Shown: positions 1-8,080 of the stretch, one piece after another | How positions within the stretch are numbered: position 1 is the stretch's first letter | How the letters are laid out: each line of letters begins with the position of its first letter | Source of the DNA: JAEYOM01 sp036260935 | GTDB taxonomy: Bacteria > Bacillota > Clostridia > Acetivibrionales > DTU013 | Length of the DNA stretch: 64,000 nucleotides | Assembly: GCA_036260935.1 (NCBI GenBank) | Contig: DATALQ010000010.1 | Location: 1-64,000, forward strand | Reading direction: 5' to 3' | The notes under the pieces: model-generated | What the model saw: only the letters and a program-made list of their open reading frames with translations | Told to the model about the DNA's origin: nothing | Databases searched by the model: none | Position numbers and translations under genes: made by a program

Positions 1-135
1 GTCGAAAAGCGCGGCGTTGCTGCCGACGGCAAAACCTTCTACAGCCTGCCTTCGACGAGTCCCGCTTATACAATCGGGTTTGAGAGAAAATTCGAGCAGT
101 GGAAGCTGCTACTGAAACTGCTTGATTTGTCATGA
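1..135 (+). CDS. C-terminal fragment of an unidentified protein
   Basis: An open frame enters from the left edge in frame 1 and ends at a TGA at 133-135, giving the last 44 residues of a protein. The segment is moderately GC-rich and ends in a basic, Leu-rich stretch (KLLLKLLDLS). It contrasts with the AT-rich DNA that follows. I do not recognise the family. That it is coding is inferred from codon use and continuity to the edge; the upstream sequence is needed to name it. Confidence 0.5.
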   Translation, partial: VEKRGVAADGKTFYSLPSTSPAYTIGFERKFEQWKLLLKLLDLS

Positions 136-476
136 ATTATTTTATTTGGTCATAGCCTATAAACTATACTAGGCTTAATGCAATGCTAGTTTTGTAATAT
201 TTCATTACAATCAATTTCTATACATAATTTCTCATAAAGCACCAGAATGGGCTGCCGAAGATCATCAATTAATTCGCAAGGTCTATTTTTTTTAATGGTT
301 ACAACTATCTATTTTAACCTAAATCCAAATTATTCTATAAAAAGAGGGTTTTGATAGAAATTACCGAAATATAGTACAGATGATTTCTGATGCTTTGTGA
401 AAACGATGGGTAGAATGCCGTAAATGTGTATTAGGTTAACAATAGTAAACATTAGTTTTATGAGAGGAAGATAACA
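136..476. other. AT-rich gene-free stretch
   Basis: This stretch of 341 bases holds no convincing open frame on either strand. It is strongly AT-rich and must carry the promoter of the gene starting at 477, but no clear pair of -35 and -10 boxes could be assigned. A weak inverted repeat (AGCCT, AGGCT) lies about 146-166 and might be a terminator remnant of the upstream gene. Confidence 0.4.
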
Positions 477-1532
477 ATGTTTGAAAATAAAATTGGGCAA
501 CCATTTGAAAACCTTGGCAGACGTATAATCTATTCTTACTTGGCAACCTACCCTGAATTTAAGCCCGTTGTGAATTGTGATGTTTGTGAATTATCGCAGA
601 GGCAAATGTATGACTTTTTGTATGACACTATAAATGTGATCTATGACGATTTATCACTTATCAATGTTGCAGATGAACCTGACGAGTGCTATGAATGGTG
701 GCAGTGTAATAATGTCAAGCCTGAGCTTATCCTGAAAATGCAAAAAATCGAAAAGAATCTCTATGATTTCTATGAATACTTTTTAAAAATGGGGCTATTA
801 GGTGAAGTTTCAGATAAAAAATTAATCATAAACAAGTCCGGCATGAAGATCATACAGAAAACGAAGGACAGGCTGTCACTGGTTGGGCTTATTTGTGATG
901 AATCTAAAGATAGTTATATATTTACGCATAATAAATATGACGAGCTGTTTCCTGCTTGGAAGCTGCATTGTAGTGCCCCGAAGGATGGTAAGATCCGCAC
1001 ACAAAATATGATGATATTCCTCCACGGCTTATTTGGCGGCAAACAATATACAGCGGCAGAGATGTTCGGGAAGATTTGTAATCAAATTCAAATAGCTGAG
1101 CTTGAAAGTTACTTTCTAGATAAAGGATATGTAACTTCAAACAATGAAATGAGCGTTACATACGAAAAAGAGTACCCCAAAAAGCAAAGAGCGCACATGC
1201 GTATCTTTTACGATTGGCGAAAGAAAAATCAAATGGTATTTGACTTCAAGGTACCTCAATTCAGCACCTTAATAAAATCATATGAGAATATGGATGATGA
1301 ATTGAAAGCCTTAGTCTTCAACAGAACAAAAACCTGTGACGGCTGCGGTTATTGCAACCAGACCGATAAAACTGGAAAACGTCCGCGCCTTGCTTTACCG
1401 CTGGAATTTAATAAACAAACACTTTTAAAGTGTCCGCTTTATCCTGTAATTGCATGGAATAATACAGATGAAACAATGATTAAGGTTGTTAAAAAGCTTT
1501 ACAATTTTGCGGAAGATACCTTATATAAGTAA
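477..1532 (+). CDS. Unrecognised protein with a C-terminal Cys cluster
   Basis: A 351-residue protein preceded by GAGGAAG six bases before the ATG. I do not recognise the family. It is rich in aromatic and charged residues, has no signal peptide or membrane segment, and near residues 285-325 carries a dense cysteine cluster (CDGCGYC, then a further Cys before PLYP) that could bind zinc or an iron-sulfur cluster. An N-terminal CDVCE motif near residue 34 adds two more Cys. Base composition is clearly more AT-rich than the neighbouring housekeeping genes, suggesting recent acquisition. Cytoplasmic location is inferred. No function is proposed. Confidence 0.7.
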   Translation: MFENKIGQPFENLGRRIIYSYLATYPEFKPVVNCDVCELSQRQMYDFLYDTINVIYDDLSLINVADEPDECYEWWQCNNVKPELILKMQKIEKNLYDFYEYFLKMGLLGEVSDKKLIINKSGMKIIQKTKDRLSLVGLICDESKDSYIFTHNKYDELFPAWKLHCSAPKDGKIRTQNMMIFLHGLFGGKQYTAAEMFGKICNQIQIAELESYFLDKGYVTSNNEMSVTYEKEYPKKQRAHMRIFYDWRKKNQMVFDFKVPQFSTLIKSYENMDDELKALVFNRTKTCDGCGYCNQTDKTGKRPRLALPLEFNKQTLLKCPLYPVIAWNNTDETMIKVVKKLYNFAEDTLYK

Positions 1533-1639
1533 GCTAAATCCGATAGTTATTTAGGTAGTGCTTTGCAGAATATGTGGATTAGGAGATTACGAAACAAGCT
1601 CAAAGAGATTCATTAAAAGACGTCTGGAGAAAATAACAT

Positions 1640-2434
1640 ATGACCTACTGGAGCACAGCAGTCTGCCAAACAAACGGAATTAACATACACTACACAAGAA
1701 CCGGGGGAAACAAACCGCCGTTGATTTTGCTGCATGGATTAATGACTAACGGGGTGTGTTGGACAGGTTTGGCACGTGTTCTGGAGAAAGAGTATGATGT
1801 AATCATGCCGGATGCCAGGGGACATGGTAATTCGAGTGTACCAGACTTTGGGTACCGATACGGGGACCATGCAAACGATGTTGCCGGTTTAATAAGCGCC
1901 CTGAGACTTCCTCCTCCAATTCTGCTCGGACATTCCATGGGAGGGATGACTGCAGCTGTTGTGGCAAGTCGTAAGCCGAATCTGCTTCGTGGCCTGGTCT
2001 TGGTTGATCCAACATTCCTGAGTCCAAAAATTCAGCGTGAAGTTCGCGATAGTGATGTTGCCAATCAGCACCGGCGAATACTCGATATGTCATTTGATGA
2101 GGTGGTGGCAGACGCGCGTAATAGACACCCTGATCGGTCAGAGGAGACCCTTGAGCTGTTCACCCGGGCACGTCTTCAAACAAGCATGGCTGCCTTTGAC
2201 GTTCTCACGCCACCCTACCCTGACTATAAGACATTAGTGAGTGCGATTGACATTCCAAGCCTCATCGTATTTGGTGATAAAGGCGTGGTTTCCTCTGCTG
2301 TTGCCGAAGAGCTGCAGCGTCTTAATCCAATACTTCAGGCAGAACAAATACGGGAAGCTGGCCACAGTGTCCACTTGGACCAGCCGGAGCTCTTTGCGGC
2401 TGTCGTGGGATCTTTCTTACATTCAATTGGATAA
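1640..2434 (+). CDS. Alpha/beta hydrolase
   Basis: A 264-residue alpha/beta-hydrolase-fold enzyme. The oxyanion-region motif LLHGL lies near residue 30, the nucleophile elbow is GHSMGG with Ser99, and the probable acid and base are Asp213 (VFGDKG) and His242 (EAGHSVH). The order and spacing are typical of the family of small soluble esterases, lactonases and peroxidases. Substrate cannot be told from sequence. The start ATG has GGAG upstream. It has no signal peptide, so it should act in the cytoplasm. Neighbouring genes give no pathway link. Confidence 0.88.
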   Translation: MTYWSTAVCQTNGINIHYTRTGGNKPPLILLHGLMTNGVCWTGLARVLEKEYDVIMPDARGHGNSSVPDFGYRYGDHANDVAGLISALRLPPPILLGHSMGGMTAAVVASRKPNLLRGLVLVDPTFLSPKIQREVRDSDVANQHRRILDMSFDEVVADARNRHPDRSEETLELFTRARLQTSMAAFDVLTPPYPDYKTLVSAIDIPSLIVFGDKGVVSSAVAEELQRLNPILQAEQIREAGHSVHLDQPELFAAVVGSFLHSIG

Positions 2435-2637
2435 GTCATTGATTAAAATAATTTCCGATTATCCTTATAATGAGAAGGAGTACCACGTAAGACGAATAAT
2501 GAGAAATTAAATGATGTTAAGTTTATTATTTCAAATTTAGATTCTGGGCATCTATATTTTATAATATGACAAAGTGTAGTCAAGTTTAATGTGATACGAT
2601 TGGGCAAATACGCATTTTGTAAAGGAGACATGGTATT

Positions 2638-2937
2638 ATGTCTAATGTGGTTGAGTTTGCATCTTTCAACCTTAAAAAGGGAGCATCTGTATCAGATTTC
2701 TTACATATGTCGGACAAATTTAACAAAGAATTTCTTTCTACGCAAAAAGGCTATATTTCCCGTAAACTGCTACGTGATGGCGAGATGTGGGCTGACTCGG
2801 TTTTGTGGGAAACGATGGAGGATGTTCTTAGAACATATAAGAATGCCGATGAAGATGCTGTAGCTTGTGAGTACTTGTCATTTATGGATGAGGAGAGTGT
2901 TAAAGTGCTTCTTCTTCCAGTAGAGAGAAATTATTAA
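2638..2937 (+). CDS. Small dimeric alpha/beta-barrel (ABM-like) protein
   Basis: A 99-residue protein with the sequence pattern of the dimeric alpha-beta barrel superfamily (antibiotic biosynthesis monooxygenase-like): an N-terminal strand (VVEFASFNLKKG), a helix, the strand GYISRKLLRDGEMW and the element VLWETMEDVLRTYKNA. These proteins are cofactor-free oxygenases, haem-binding proteins or structural folds, so an enzymatic role is only a possibility. GGAG lies ten bases before the start. The next gene follows after 23 bases, so the two may be co-transcribed. Confidence 0.7.
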   Translation: MSNVVEFASFNLKKGASVSDFLHMSDKFNKEFLSTQKGYISRKLLRDGEMWADSVLWETMEDVLRTYKNADEDAVACEYLSFMDEESVKVLLLPVERNY

Positions 2938-2960
2938 ATTTCGAAAAGGGGACAGGCTTT

Positions 2961-3536
2961 ATGAATGAAAAAATCAGATGCTCTTGGGCAGGGAATACCC
3001 CCATATACATAGCCTATCACGACAACGAATGGGGACGGCCCGTACATGATGATATCAAGCTGTTTGAAATGCTTATCCTGGAAGGTATGCAGGCAGGGCT
3101 TACATGGATAACCGTGCTTAATAGGAGAGAAGCATTCAGAGAGGCTTTTGATGGGTTTGATCCTAAAAAGGTAGCCCTTTTTGACGATGCAAAAATTCAG
3201 GAACTCCTGGCAAATGAAAAAATAATTAGAAATCGCCTGAAAATTAACGCAGCTGTAAGCAATGCCAAGGTATTTTTAAGAGTTGTAGAAGAATACGGGA
3301 GCTTTGATAAATTCATATGGAGATATGTGGATTATGCGCCTATAACAGGTCATTGGGAGAAGCTTGGTGATTTGCCCGCAAGTACCCCTCTCTCCGATAA
3401 GATAAGCAAGGACTTGAAAAAAATGGGCTTTAAGTTTGTTGGTTCGACCATAATTTATGCGTTCATGCAAGCTACAGGTATGGTCAATGATCATATTACG
3501 GAATGTTTTGTTTATGACGAAATATTGAATAGGTAG
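2961..3536 (+). CDS. tag: DNA-3-methyladenine glycosylase I
   Basis: A 191-residue Tag family glycosylase that removes 3-methyladenine from alkylated DNA and starts base-excision repair. The structural zinc ligands are all present: Cys7, His20, His178 and Cys182, exactly three residues offset from those of the E. coli enzyme (4, 17, 175, 179). The catalytic Glu is Glu41 in the LEGMQAGLTW motif, also offset by three. Length matches the family. An AAAGGGG sequence precedes the ATG. Cytoplasmic. Identity is secure from these conserved positions. Confidence 0.95.
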   Translation: MNEKIRCSWAGNTPIYIAYHDNEWGRPVHDDIKLFEMLILEGMQAGLTWITVLNRREAFREAFDGFDPKKVALFDDAKIQELLANEKIIRNRLKINAAVSNAKVFLRVVEEYGSFDKFIWRYVDYAPITGHWEKLGDLPASTPLSDKISKDLKKMGFKFVGSTIIYAFMQATGMVNDHITECFVYDEILNR

Positions 3537-3660
3537 TACATGATGCATTATGTCACAGTATTTTAAGTATTCTGTAACAAAATTTATTCCAAAATGCGGT
3601 ATAATTATATTAGATGTCGAAAGCTGAAAGATCTTTGAACTAAAGAAAAGGGGGGACTGT

Positions 3661-4239
3661 ATGTTGAGACCTCATTTAAAGGCTGTAGTTGCGGCCGGTC
3701 TGATTTTACTGATAGTATCCATGGGTATGAATATCGTCTTTGCTGTTAATTCCAATGCCGAGCCCGGTTCCGACCAGGATCCCATAGTCAGCAAGAGCTA
3801 TGTGGATGCCGCGATATCGCAATTGACATCAAGAGTACAGCTTCTGCTTGAACAGAATGATTCGCTGAAAAGTCAGAACAGCCAGCTTGCTGAGAGGCTG
3901 ACGGCGCAGGAACAAACTGTCAGATCTCTTCAGGATGAGTTGAACGCAGTTAAGACGGGCATTACAACGACGCCTTCAAAGACGGGTACAGGTACAACCC
4001 CGGGTAACGCGGGCTCGACCGGTACAAAACCGCCGACGACAACCGCTACGGGCAAGGCAGTCATCAATACAGCGATACTGAACCTGCGGGCGCAGCCAAA
4101 CACGACTTCAGCCATACAGGCCAAATTGGTTAAAAATGAAACGGTGACACTGGTATCCAAGATCGGGGACTGGTATAAGATAACTACTTCGAAAGGCAAA
4201 ACAGGCTTTGTTATGGCTAAATTCCTGACGAAAAAGTAA
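3661..4239 (+). CDS. Membrane-anchored or secreted SH3b-domain protein
   Basis: A 192-residue exported protein. An N-terminal hydrophobic segment (about residues 10-28) acts as signal peptide or anchor, residues 45-95 form a coiled coil rich in Gln, Leu and Ser, residues 100-130 are a Thr/Gly/Pro linker, and residues 132-192 form a bacterial SH3 domain (ILNLRAQPNTTS, then GDWYKI and GFVMAKFL). SH3b domains usually bind peptidoglycan or peptides, so a cell-wall role outside the membrane is likely. A TATAAT box at 3600-3605 may belong to its promoter. The ATG is preceded by an AAGGGGGG-like ribosome site. Confidence 0.82.
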   Translation: MLRPHLKAVVAAGLILLIVSMGMNIVFAVNSNAEPGSDQDPIVSKSYVDAAISQLTSRVQLLLEQNDSLKSQNSQLAERLTAQEQTVRSLQDELNAVKTGITTTPSKTGTGTTPGNAGSTGTKPPTTTATGKAVINTAILNLRAQPNTTSAIQAKLVKNETVTLVSKIGDWYKITTSKGKTGFVMAKFLTKK

Positions 4240-4256
4240 GCGTGTCCCGCGCCTGA

Positions 4257-4306
4257 CCGATATGTCAGGAAACCAAGTGAACTCGTGCGGCCGATATGTC
4301 AGGAAA
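4257..4306. repeat. 17-bp direct repeat upstream of the YdcF-like gene
   Basis: The 17-mer CCGATATGTCAGGAAAC occurs at 4257-4273 and again at 4290-4306, 33 bases apart (about three helical turns). The first copy is also part of an inverted repeat, CCTGAC and GTCAGG around CGATAT. The copies lie just ahead of the promoter at 4315-4344, so they could be an activator site or a local duplication. Confidence 0.6.
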
Positions 4307-4314
4307 CTCAAATG

Positions 4315-4344
4315 TTGGAATATATATGACAAATATGGTATAAT
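4315..4344 (+). promoter_or_regulatory. Sigma-A-type promoter of the YdcF-like gene
   Basis: TTGGAA at 4315-4320 and TATAAT at 4339-4344 are separated by 18 bases. The expected start of transcription is about 4351, giving a leader of roughly 50 bases before the TTG start at 4404. Confidence 0.65.
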
Positions 4345-4403
4345 GAAGCTGTTTTACGGATAAAACAAGCCTGAACCATCAGGCTGCAAACCGGGGGATA
4401 GTT

Positions 4404-5027
4404 TTGAGAGGCATCAGTGAAGCAAAGGTAATTTCAAGAGTTAAAAGGAAGACAAGTAGAAAAAGGTACATTCTGCCCATTGTTATGATCCTGCTGCTGC
4501 AGTTTTTGGCAATAGAGTGTCTTATAATTTTCAGCGGGTATTCCGATACGCCTGTAAAAACGGATTATTTGATAATACTGGGCGCGGGGCTCAAGGGCGA
4601 CATACCGAATGTTTCGCTGAGGGAGAGGCTGGCAGCCGGTGTGCAGTACCTTGAAAAGAATCCCTATACTATTGTTGTAGTATCCGGGGGTCAGGGCAGG
4701 GGTGAAACGATAACCGAGGCGGAGGCCATGAAAAAATACCTTGTCTCGAAGGGTATCGATGAGGGCAGGATATTGTCCGAGCCCAGAGCTTCTAGCACAA
4801 TGGAAAACTTCAAATTCAGCAGGGAGCTCATTGAAGCAAACGCCGGAAAACAGGTCCGCGAAGTAGCTTTTATTACCAACAGCTTTCATATTTTAAGGGC
4901 GAAAATGCTCGCGGAAAGAAACGGCTTCAACGCCCATGCAATATCCGGCAAAACTGTACAGATAGTAATACCTTCATATATAAGAGAATATTTCGCATTA
5001 ATCAAATCCTTCGTTTTTGACAGGTGA
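4404..5027 (+). CDS. YdcF/ElyC-like DUF218 membrane protein
   Basis: A 207-residue protein with one N-terminal membrane segment (about residues 20-42) followed by a DUF218 domain. Diagnostic pieces are DYLIILGAG, SLRERLAAGVQYL, VVVSGGQG, the acidic-start ITEAEAMKKYLV helix and the ASSTMENFKFS motif. Members (SanA, ElyC, YdcF) are implicated in envelope integrity and undecaprenyl-phosphate-dependent cell-wall synthesis in E. coli, but the biochemical activity is not settled. The start is TTG, supported by GGGGGA seven bases upstream. Neighbours (SH3b protein, HtrA) are also envelope genes. Confidence 0.85.
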   Translation: MRGISEAKVISRVKRKTSRKRYILPIVMILLLQFLAIECLIIFSGYSDTPVKTDYLIILGAGLKGDIPNVSLRERLAAGVQYLEKNPYTIVVVSGGQGRGETITEAEAMKKYLVSKGIDEGRILSEPRASSTMENFKFSRELIEANAGKQVREVAFITNSFHILRAKMLAERNGFNAHAISGKTVQIVIPSYIREYFALIKSFVFDR

Positions 5028-5164
5028 GTGCTCCGGCATGAACCTGTTTTTTCTTGTATTTCTTATATTGTTACAATTTATTAAAAAAGTCTTCGAGATT
5101 TTGTAATAAATAAGGGGTAATATCTATTGTGTAAGCATGGAACCAATTGGAGGAGGTCATTGTT

Positions 5165-6493
5165 ATGTATGGAGATATGAACAGCAATTACAGCACAAAT
5201 AACGGCAGCTATCCCGGAAACAGCCGCAAACAATCAGGAAGGAAGCACAGGATTTTCGTTTACATAGCCCTTGTACTTGTAACGTCGCTGATAAGCAGCG
5301 CTGCAGCGGGTAGCCTGATATATGCAAAACTCTCGGGTGACTTGAGGAATATGGCTTTGGCAGGGCAGACGCTGGATCAGCAGGCTTCGACAGAGCAGAT
5401 GTCCGGTTTGCGGGCGTCCAAACAGCAGGCTTCGACAGAGCAGGTGTCCGATTCGCAGGCGTCTTCTTCGGCTGCTGCAGGCAGTGATGTCATAACGGGC
5501 TCCGGAACGGCAGACCTGCGTACTGCGGCACTTGCCAAAGGCTCCGACGTGACTGCCATAGCCAAAAAGGCAGGCCCGTCGATCGTCGGTATAAGGATGA
5601 CGGTATCGGGAACCAGAAAAAACTATTTAGGCGGTGATAATGGCCTGACCGGTGAAGGTTCGGGTATAGTCCTCAGCAAGGACGGATACATCATGACAAA
5701 TTACCATGTCGTATCCTACGCCGATCCTAAGAGCGGCTCAAGCGCCAGAACTATCCTCGAGGTATTCCTTCCCGACGGAAGGCAGGCAAAAGCTACCTTT
5801 AAGGGCGGAGACAGCAAAACGGACCTTGCTGTGATCAAAGTCAATTTGAACGGTCTTCCGGTGGCTGAGCTGGGCGATTCATCGCAGCTTGAAGTCGGTG
5901 AACTGGCGGTTGCCATTGGAAACCCGCTGGGTATGGAGTTTGCCGGTTCCGTTACCGTGGGAGTCATCAGCGCTTTGAACAGGACTGTCGAACTGGATGA
6001 CAGGACGATGAGCCTTATACAGACGGACGCCGCGATAAATGAAGGCAACAGCGGAGGTGCGCTTCTTAATTCACAGGGACAGGTAATAGGAATCAATTCG
6101 GTAAAGATAGCCGCTTCCGGTGTCGAAGGCCTTGGCTTTGCAATACCGATAAACGATGCAAAACCGATCGTGGACCAGCTCAGAACCTATGGGAAAGTCA
6201 AAGGCAGGCCGTTTATCGGGATTTCCGGCAGCGAAGTGACAGACACATATTCGAGCGTTTACGATTTACCCGTCGGTATATATATCGATACTGTAACGCC
6301 CGGCAGCGGCGCAGAAAAGGCCGGCTTGCAATCTGGTGACGTAATAGTAGCGGTGGGCGGAAAAACAATCAAGACGATGAGCGATCTCGACAAGGTCAAG
6401 GAGGCCTATAAACCGGGAGACAAGGCTACTTTCACAATTGTAAGGGACGGCAGCAAAATGAATGTGAGCGTAACCTTCGGGGAAGAGTCATAA
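5165..6493 (+). CDS. Membrane-anchored HtrA/DegP-type serine protease
   Basis: A 442-residue trypsin-like protease of the HtrA family. It has a short cytoplasmic N-terminus, one membrane segment (about residues 29-54), a low-complexity Gln/Ala/Ser linker containing two copies of QQASTEQ, a protease domain with His181 (TNYHVV), Asp220 (KTDLAV) and Ser296 (GNSGGA), and a C-terminal PDZ domain (about residues 350-435). It should degrade or refold damaged proteins outside the membrane. I chose the ATG at 5165 because AGGAGGT at 5151-5157 is ideally placed; an in-frame TTG at 5147 lies upstream of that site. Confidence 0.93.
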   Translation: MYGDMNSNYSTNNGSYPGNSRKQSGRKHRIFVYIALVLVTSLISSAAAGSLIYAKLSGDLRNMALAGQTLDQQASTEQMSGLRASKQQASTEQVSDSQASSSAAAGSDVITGSGTADLRTAALAKGSDVTAIAKKAGPSIVGIRMTVSGTRKNYLGGDNGLTGEGSGIVLSKDGYIMTNYHVVSYADPKSGSSARTILEVFLPDGRQAKATFKGGDSKTDLAVIKVNLNGLPVAELGDSSQLEVGELAVAIGNPLGMEFAGSVTVGVISALNRTVELDDRTMSLIQTDAAINEGNSGGALLNSQGQVIGINSVKIAASGVEGLGFAIPINDAKPIVDQLRTYGKVKGRPFIGISGSEVTDTYSSVYDLPVGIYIDTVTPGSGAEKAGLQSGDVIVAVGGKTIKTMSDLDKVKEAYKPGDKATFTIVRDGSKMNVSVTFGEES

Positions 6494-6516
6494 GGTATAT
6501 TTGTTTCGGAGGAAGC

Positions 6517-7392
6517 ATGAGAGTACTGGTCGTGGGCGGTACACGATTTTTTGGGGTACATCTGGTTAATGAATTGTTGAGCCGGGGTCATGACGTTACG
6601 ATAGCAACGAGGGGTAAGGCAAATGACCATTTCGGAAACAGGGTCGGGAGGATATTCATTGAACGCACTGATGAAGACAGTCTGACCGAGGCTTTTAGAG
6701 ATAAATATTTTGACGTGGTCTGTGATAACCTTGCCTATTGTTCCAATGATGTGAAATACCTGTTGGAGCATATCAGGTGCGGCAGGTACGTTATGACCTC
6801 TTCTGCAGCCGTTTATACCAGGCAGCACCTTTGTACCGCTGAAAATGAGTTTGATCCGCTTTCGCATCCTCTTCAATGGTGTGACCGAAAAGACCACCCG
6901 TATGATGAAGTAAAGCGTCAGGCGGAATGCGCACTGTTTCAGGCATATCACGGTATTCAATCGGCCGCCGTACGTTTTCCTTTTGTGATAGGAGAGGATG
7001 ACTATACCCGGCGACTTTACACTTATGTTGAACATGCCGTTTTGAAAACCCCCATTTTTGCGGATAACCCAAATGAGCAGATAAGCTTTATACGTTCGGA
7101 TGAAGCGGGTAAATTCCTGGCCTGGACTGCTGAACAAACCTTCACCGGTGCTATTAACGGCAATAATACCGGGACGATTTCGCTTAATGAGATATTCAGC
7201 CACATCGAGGAAATGACAGGGGAAAAGGCGATTGTAGTACCAAAAGGGACAACCGCTCCCTTTAATGGGCAAATGTCATTTTCTCTTGACATCACGCGCT
7301 CAAAAGATTTGGGTTATGCTTTTACCGGGATCAGGCCATGGATTTTCGAACTGCTCGATGCATATATGCAAAAGGCATTTTTGCAGCCTTAG
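6517..7392 (+). CDS. NAD-dependent epimerase/dehydratase family protein
   Basis: A 291-residue extended short-chain dehydrogenase. The Rossmann nucleotide-binding motif is VVGGTRFFG at residues 5-13. Residues MTSSAAVYTRQ near 92 and PYDEVKRQAE near 128 stand where the Ser and YxxxK catalytic groups are expected, but the YxxxK motif reads YDEVK, with the usual Tyr and Lys retained. It begins 23 bases after the HtrA stop behind a GGAGG site, so read-through from that gene is likely. Sugar-nucleotide or mRNA-binding roles (as in chloroplast CSP41-like members) are possible; the substrate is unknown. Confidence 0.82.
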   Translation: MRVLVVGGTRFFGVHLVNELLSRGHDVTIATRGKANDHFGNRVGRIFIERTDEDSLTEAFRDKYFDVVCDNLAYCSNDVKYLLEHIRCGRYVMTSSAAVYTRQHLCTAENEFDPLSHPLQWCDRKDHPYDEVKRQAECALFQAYHGIQSAAVRFPFVIGEDDYTRRLYTYVEHAVLKTPIFADNPNEQISFIRSDEAGKFLAWTAEQTFTGAINGNNTGTISLNEIFSHIEEMTGEKAIVVPKGTTAPFNGQMSFSLDITRSKDLGYAFTGIRPWIFELLDAYMQKAFLQP

Positions 7393-7459
7393 TTCTCCAA
7401 TTATTTTCATGTAATTTCCGATGGAGTAATTATTTGAGAGCATGTATCGCTATATTCCA

Positions 7460-7499
7460 TTGAAAAATGTCAATAGACATATTATTATGTTTATTGACA
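7460..7499 (+). promoter_or_regulatory. Promoter with overlapping inverted repeat
   Basis: TTGAAA at 7460-7465 and TATTAT at 7483-7488 have a 17-base spacer. An exact inverted repeat, TGTCAATA at 7468-7475 and TATTGACA at 7492-7499, brackets the -10 box, the layout expected for a repressor operator. It controls the small membrane protein at 7522. Confidence 0.6.
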
Positions 7500-7521
7500 A
7501 ATTTCAAAAGGGGGTAGCTTG

Positions 7522-7902
7522 ATGCAAGCTTCATATGCAGATTCGGTAGTTGGAGGCATATTGGCCTTAGTATGGATCGTATACCTTGCCATTTTAGTTC
7601 TGGAGATAGCCAGTTATTGGATCCTTTTCGTAAAGGCGGGTAAACCCGGGTGGGGAAGTCTGATACCTTTTTACAATACGTATCTGATACTCAAAATTGG
7701 AGGAAGACCCGGCTGGTGGTTACTGCTACTGTTCATTCCGTTTGTGGATATCGTGATCGGGATAATGATGATAGCATCATTCCTCAAAGCCTACGGTAAA
7801 GGCGGTGCGGGGTCAGTATTGCTGGCGATATTCTTCAGTATTTTTTACTTCCCGTACCTGGCATTTTCAAAGAATGTCAAATATGTGGGCGCAATAGAAT
7901 AG
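7522..7902 (+). CDS. DUF5684-type small membrane protein
   Basis: A 126-residue integral membrane protein with about four membrane segments. The conserved pattern is WILFVKAGKPGWGSLIPFYN followed by GRPGWW and a C-terminal KNVKYVGAIE tail, which matches the DUF5684 family. Function is unknown; members are sometimes fused to or encoded next to signal peptidases. The ATG at 7522 follows AAAAGGGGGT; a TTG codon directly before it is in frame but less likely. It ends at a good terminator. Confidence 0.78.
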   Translation: MQASYADSVVGGILALVWIVYLAILVLEIASYWILFVKAGKPGWGSLIPFYNTYLILKIGGRPGWWLLLLFIPFVDIVIGIMMIASFLKAYGKGGAGSVLLAIFFSIFYFPYLAFSKNVKYVGAIE

Positions 7903-7912
7903 CACCAACAAA

Positions 7913-7946
7913 CAAAAAAAGTGACAGTTTTAATGTCACTTTTTTA
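7913..7946. terminator. Bidirectional rho-independent terminator
   Basis: A hairpin with arms AAAAAGTGACA and TGTCACTTTTT around GTTTTAA, flanked by A and T runs, lies just after the stop at 7902. It can serve the plus-strand gene and, reading the other way, the minus-strand MurA gene. Confidence 0.8.
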
Positions 7947-7973
7947 TTGTCAATTCTTTCAGTACTAGCGGTG

Positions 7974-8066
7974 TCATTTCAGTTTCAGTTTCAGTTTCGA
8001 TTTCAGTTTCGGTTTCGGTTCGGGTTCGGTTTTAGTTTCAGTTTCGGTTTCGGTTTCGGTTCGGGT
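7974..8066. repeat. Hexanucleotide tandem repeat (GTTTCA/GTTTCG)n
   Basis: About 15 imperfect copies of a six-base unit, GTTTCA or GTTTCG with a few GGGTTC variants, fill the space between the terminator and the 3' end of the MurA gene. There are no spacers and no coding potential that I trust. It looks like a simple-sequence array that may vary in copy number. Confidence 0.85.
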
Positions 8067-8080
8067 TATGGACTCCGGTC

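Noticed and set aside
6406..7272. A 288-residue open frame on the minus strand
   Set aside because: It lies wholly opposite the end of the HtrA gene and the epimerase gene, has no family signature and no ribosome site; the plus-strand frames are clearly real.
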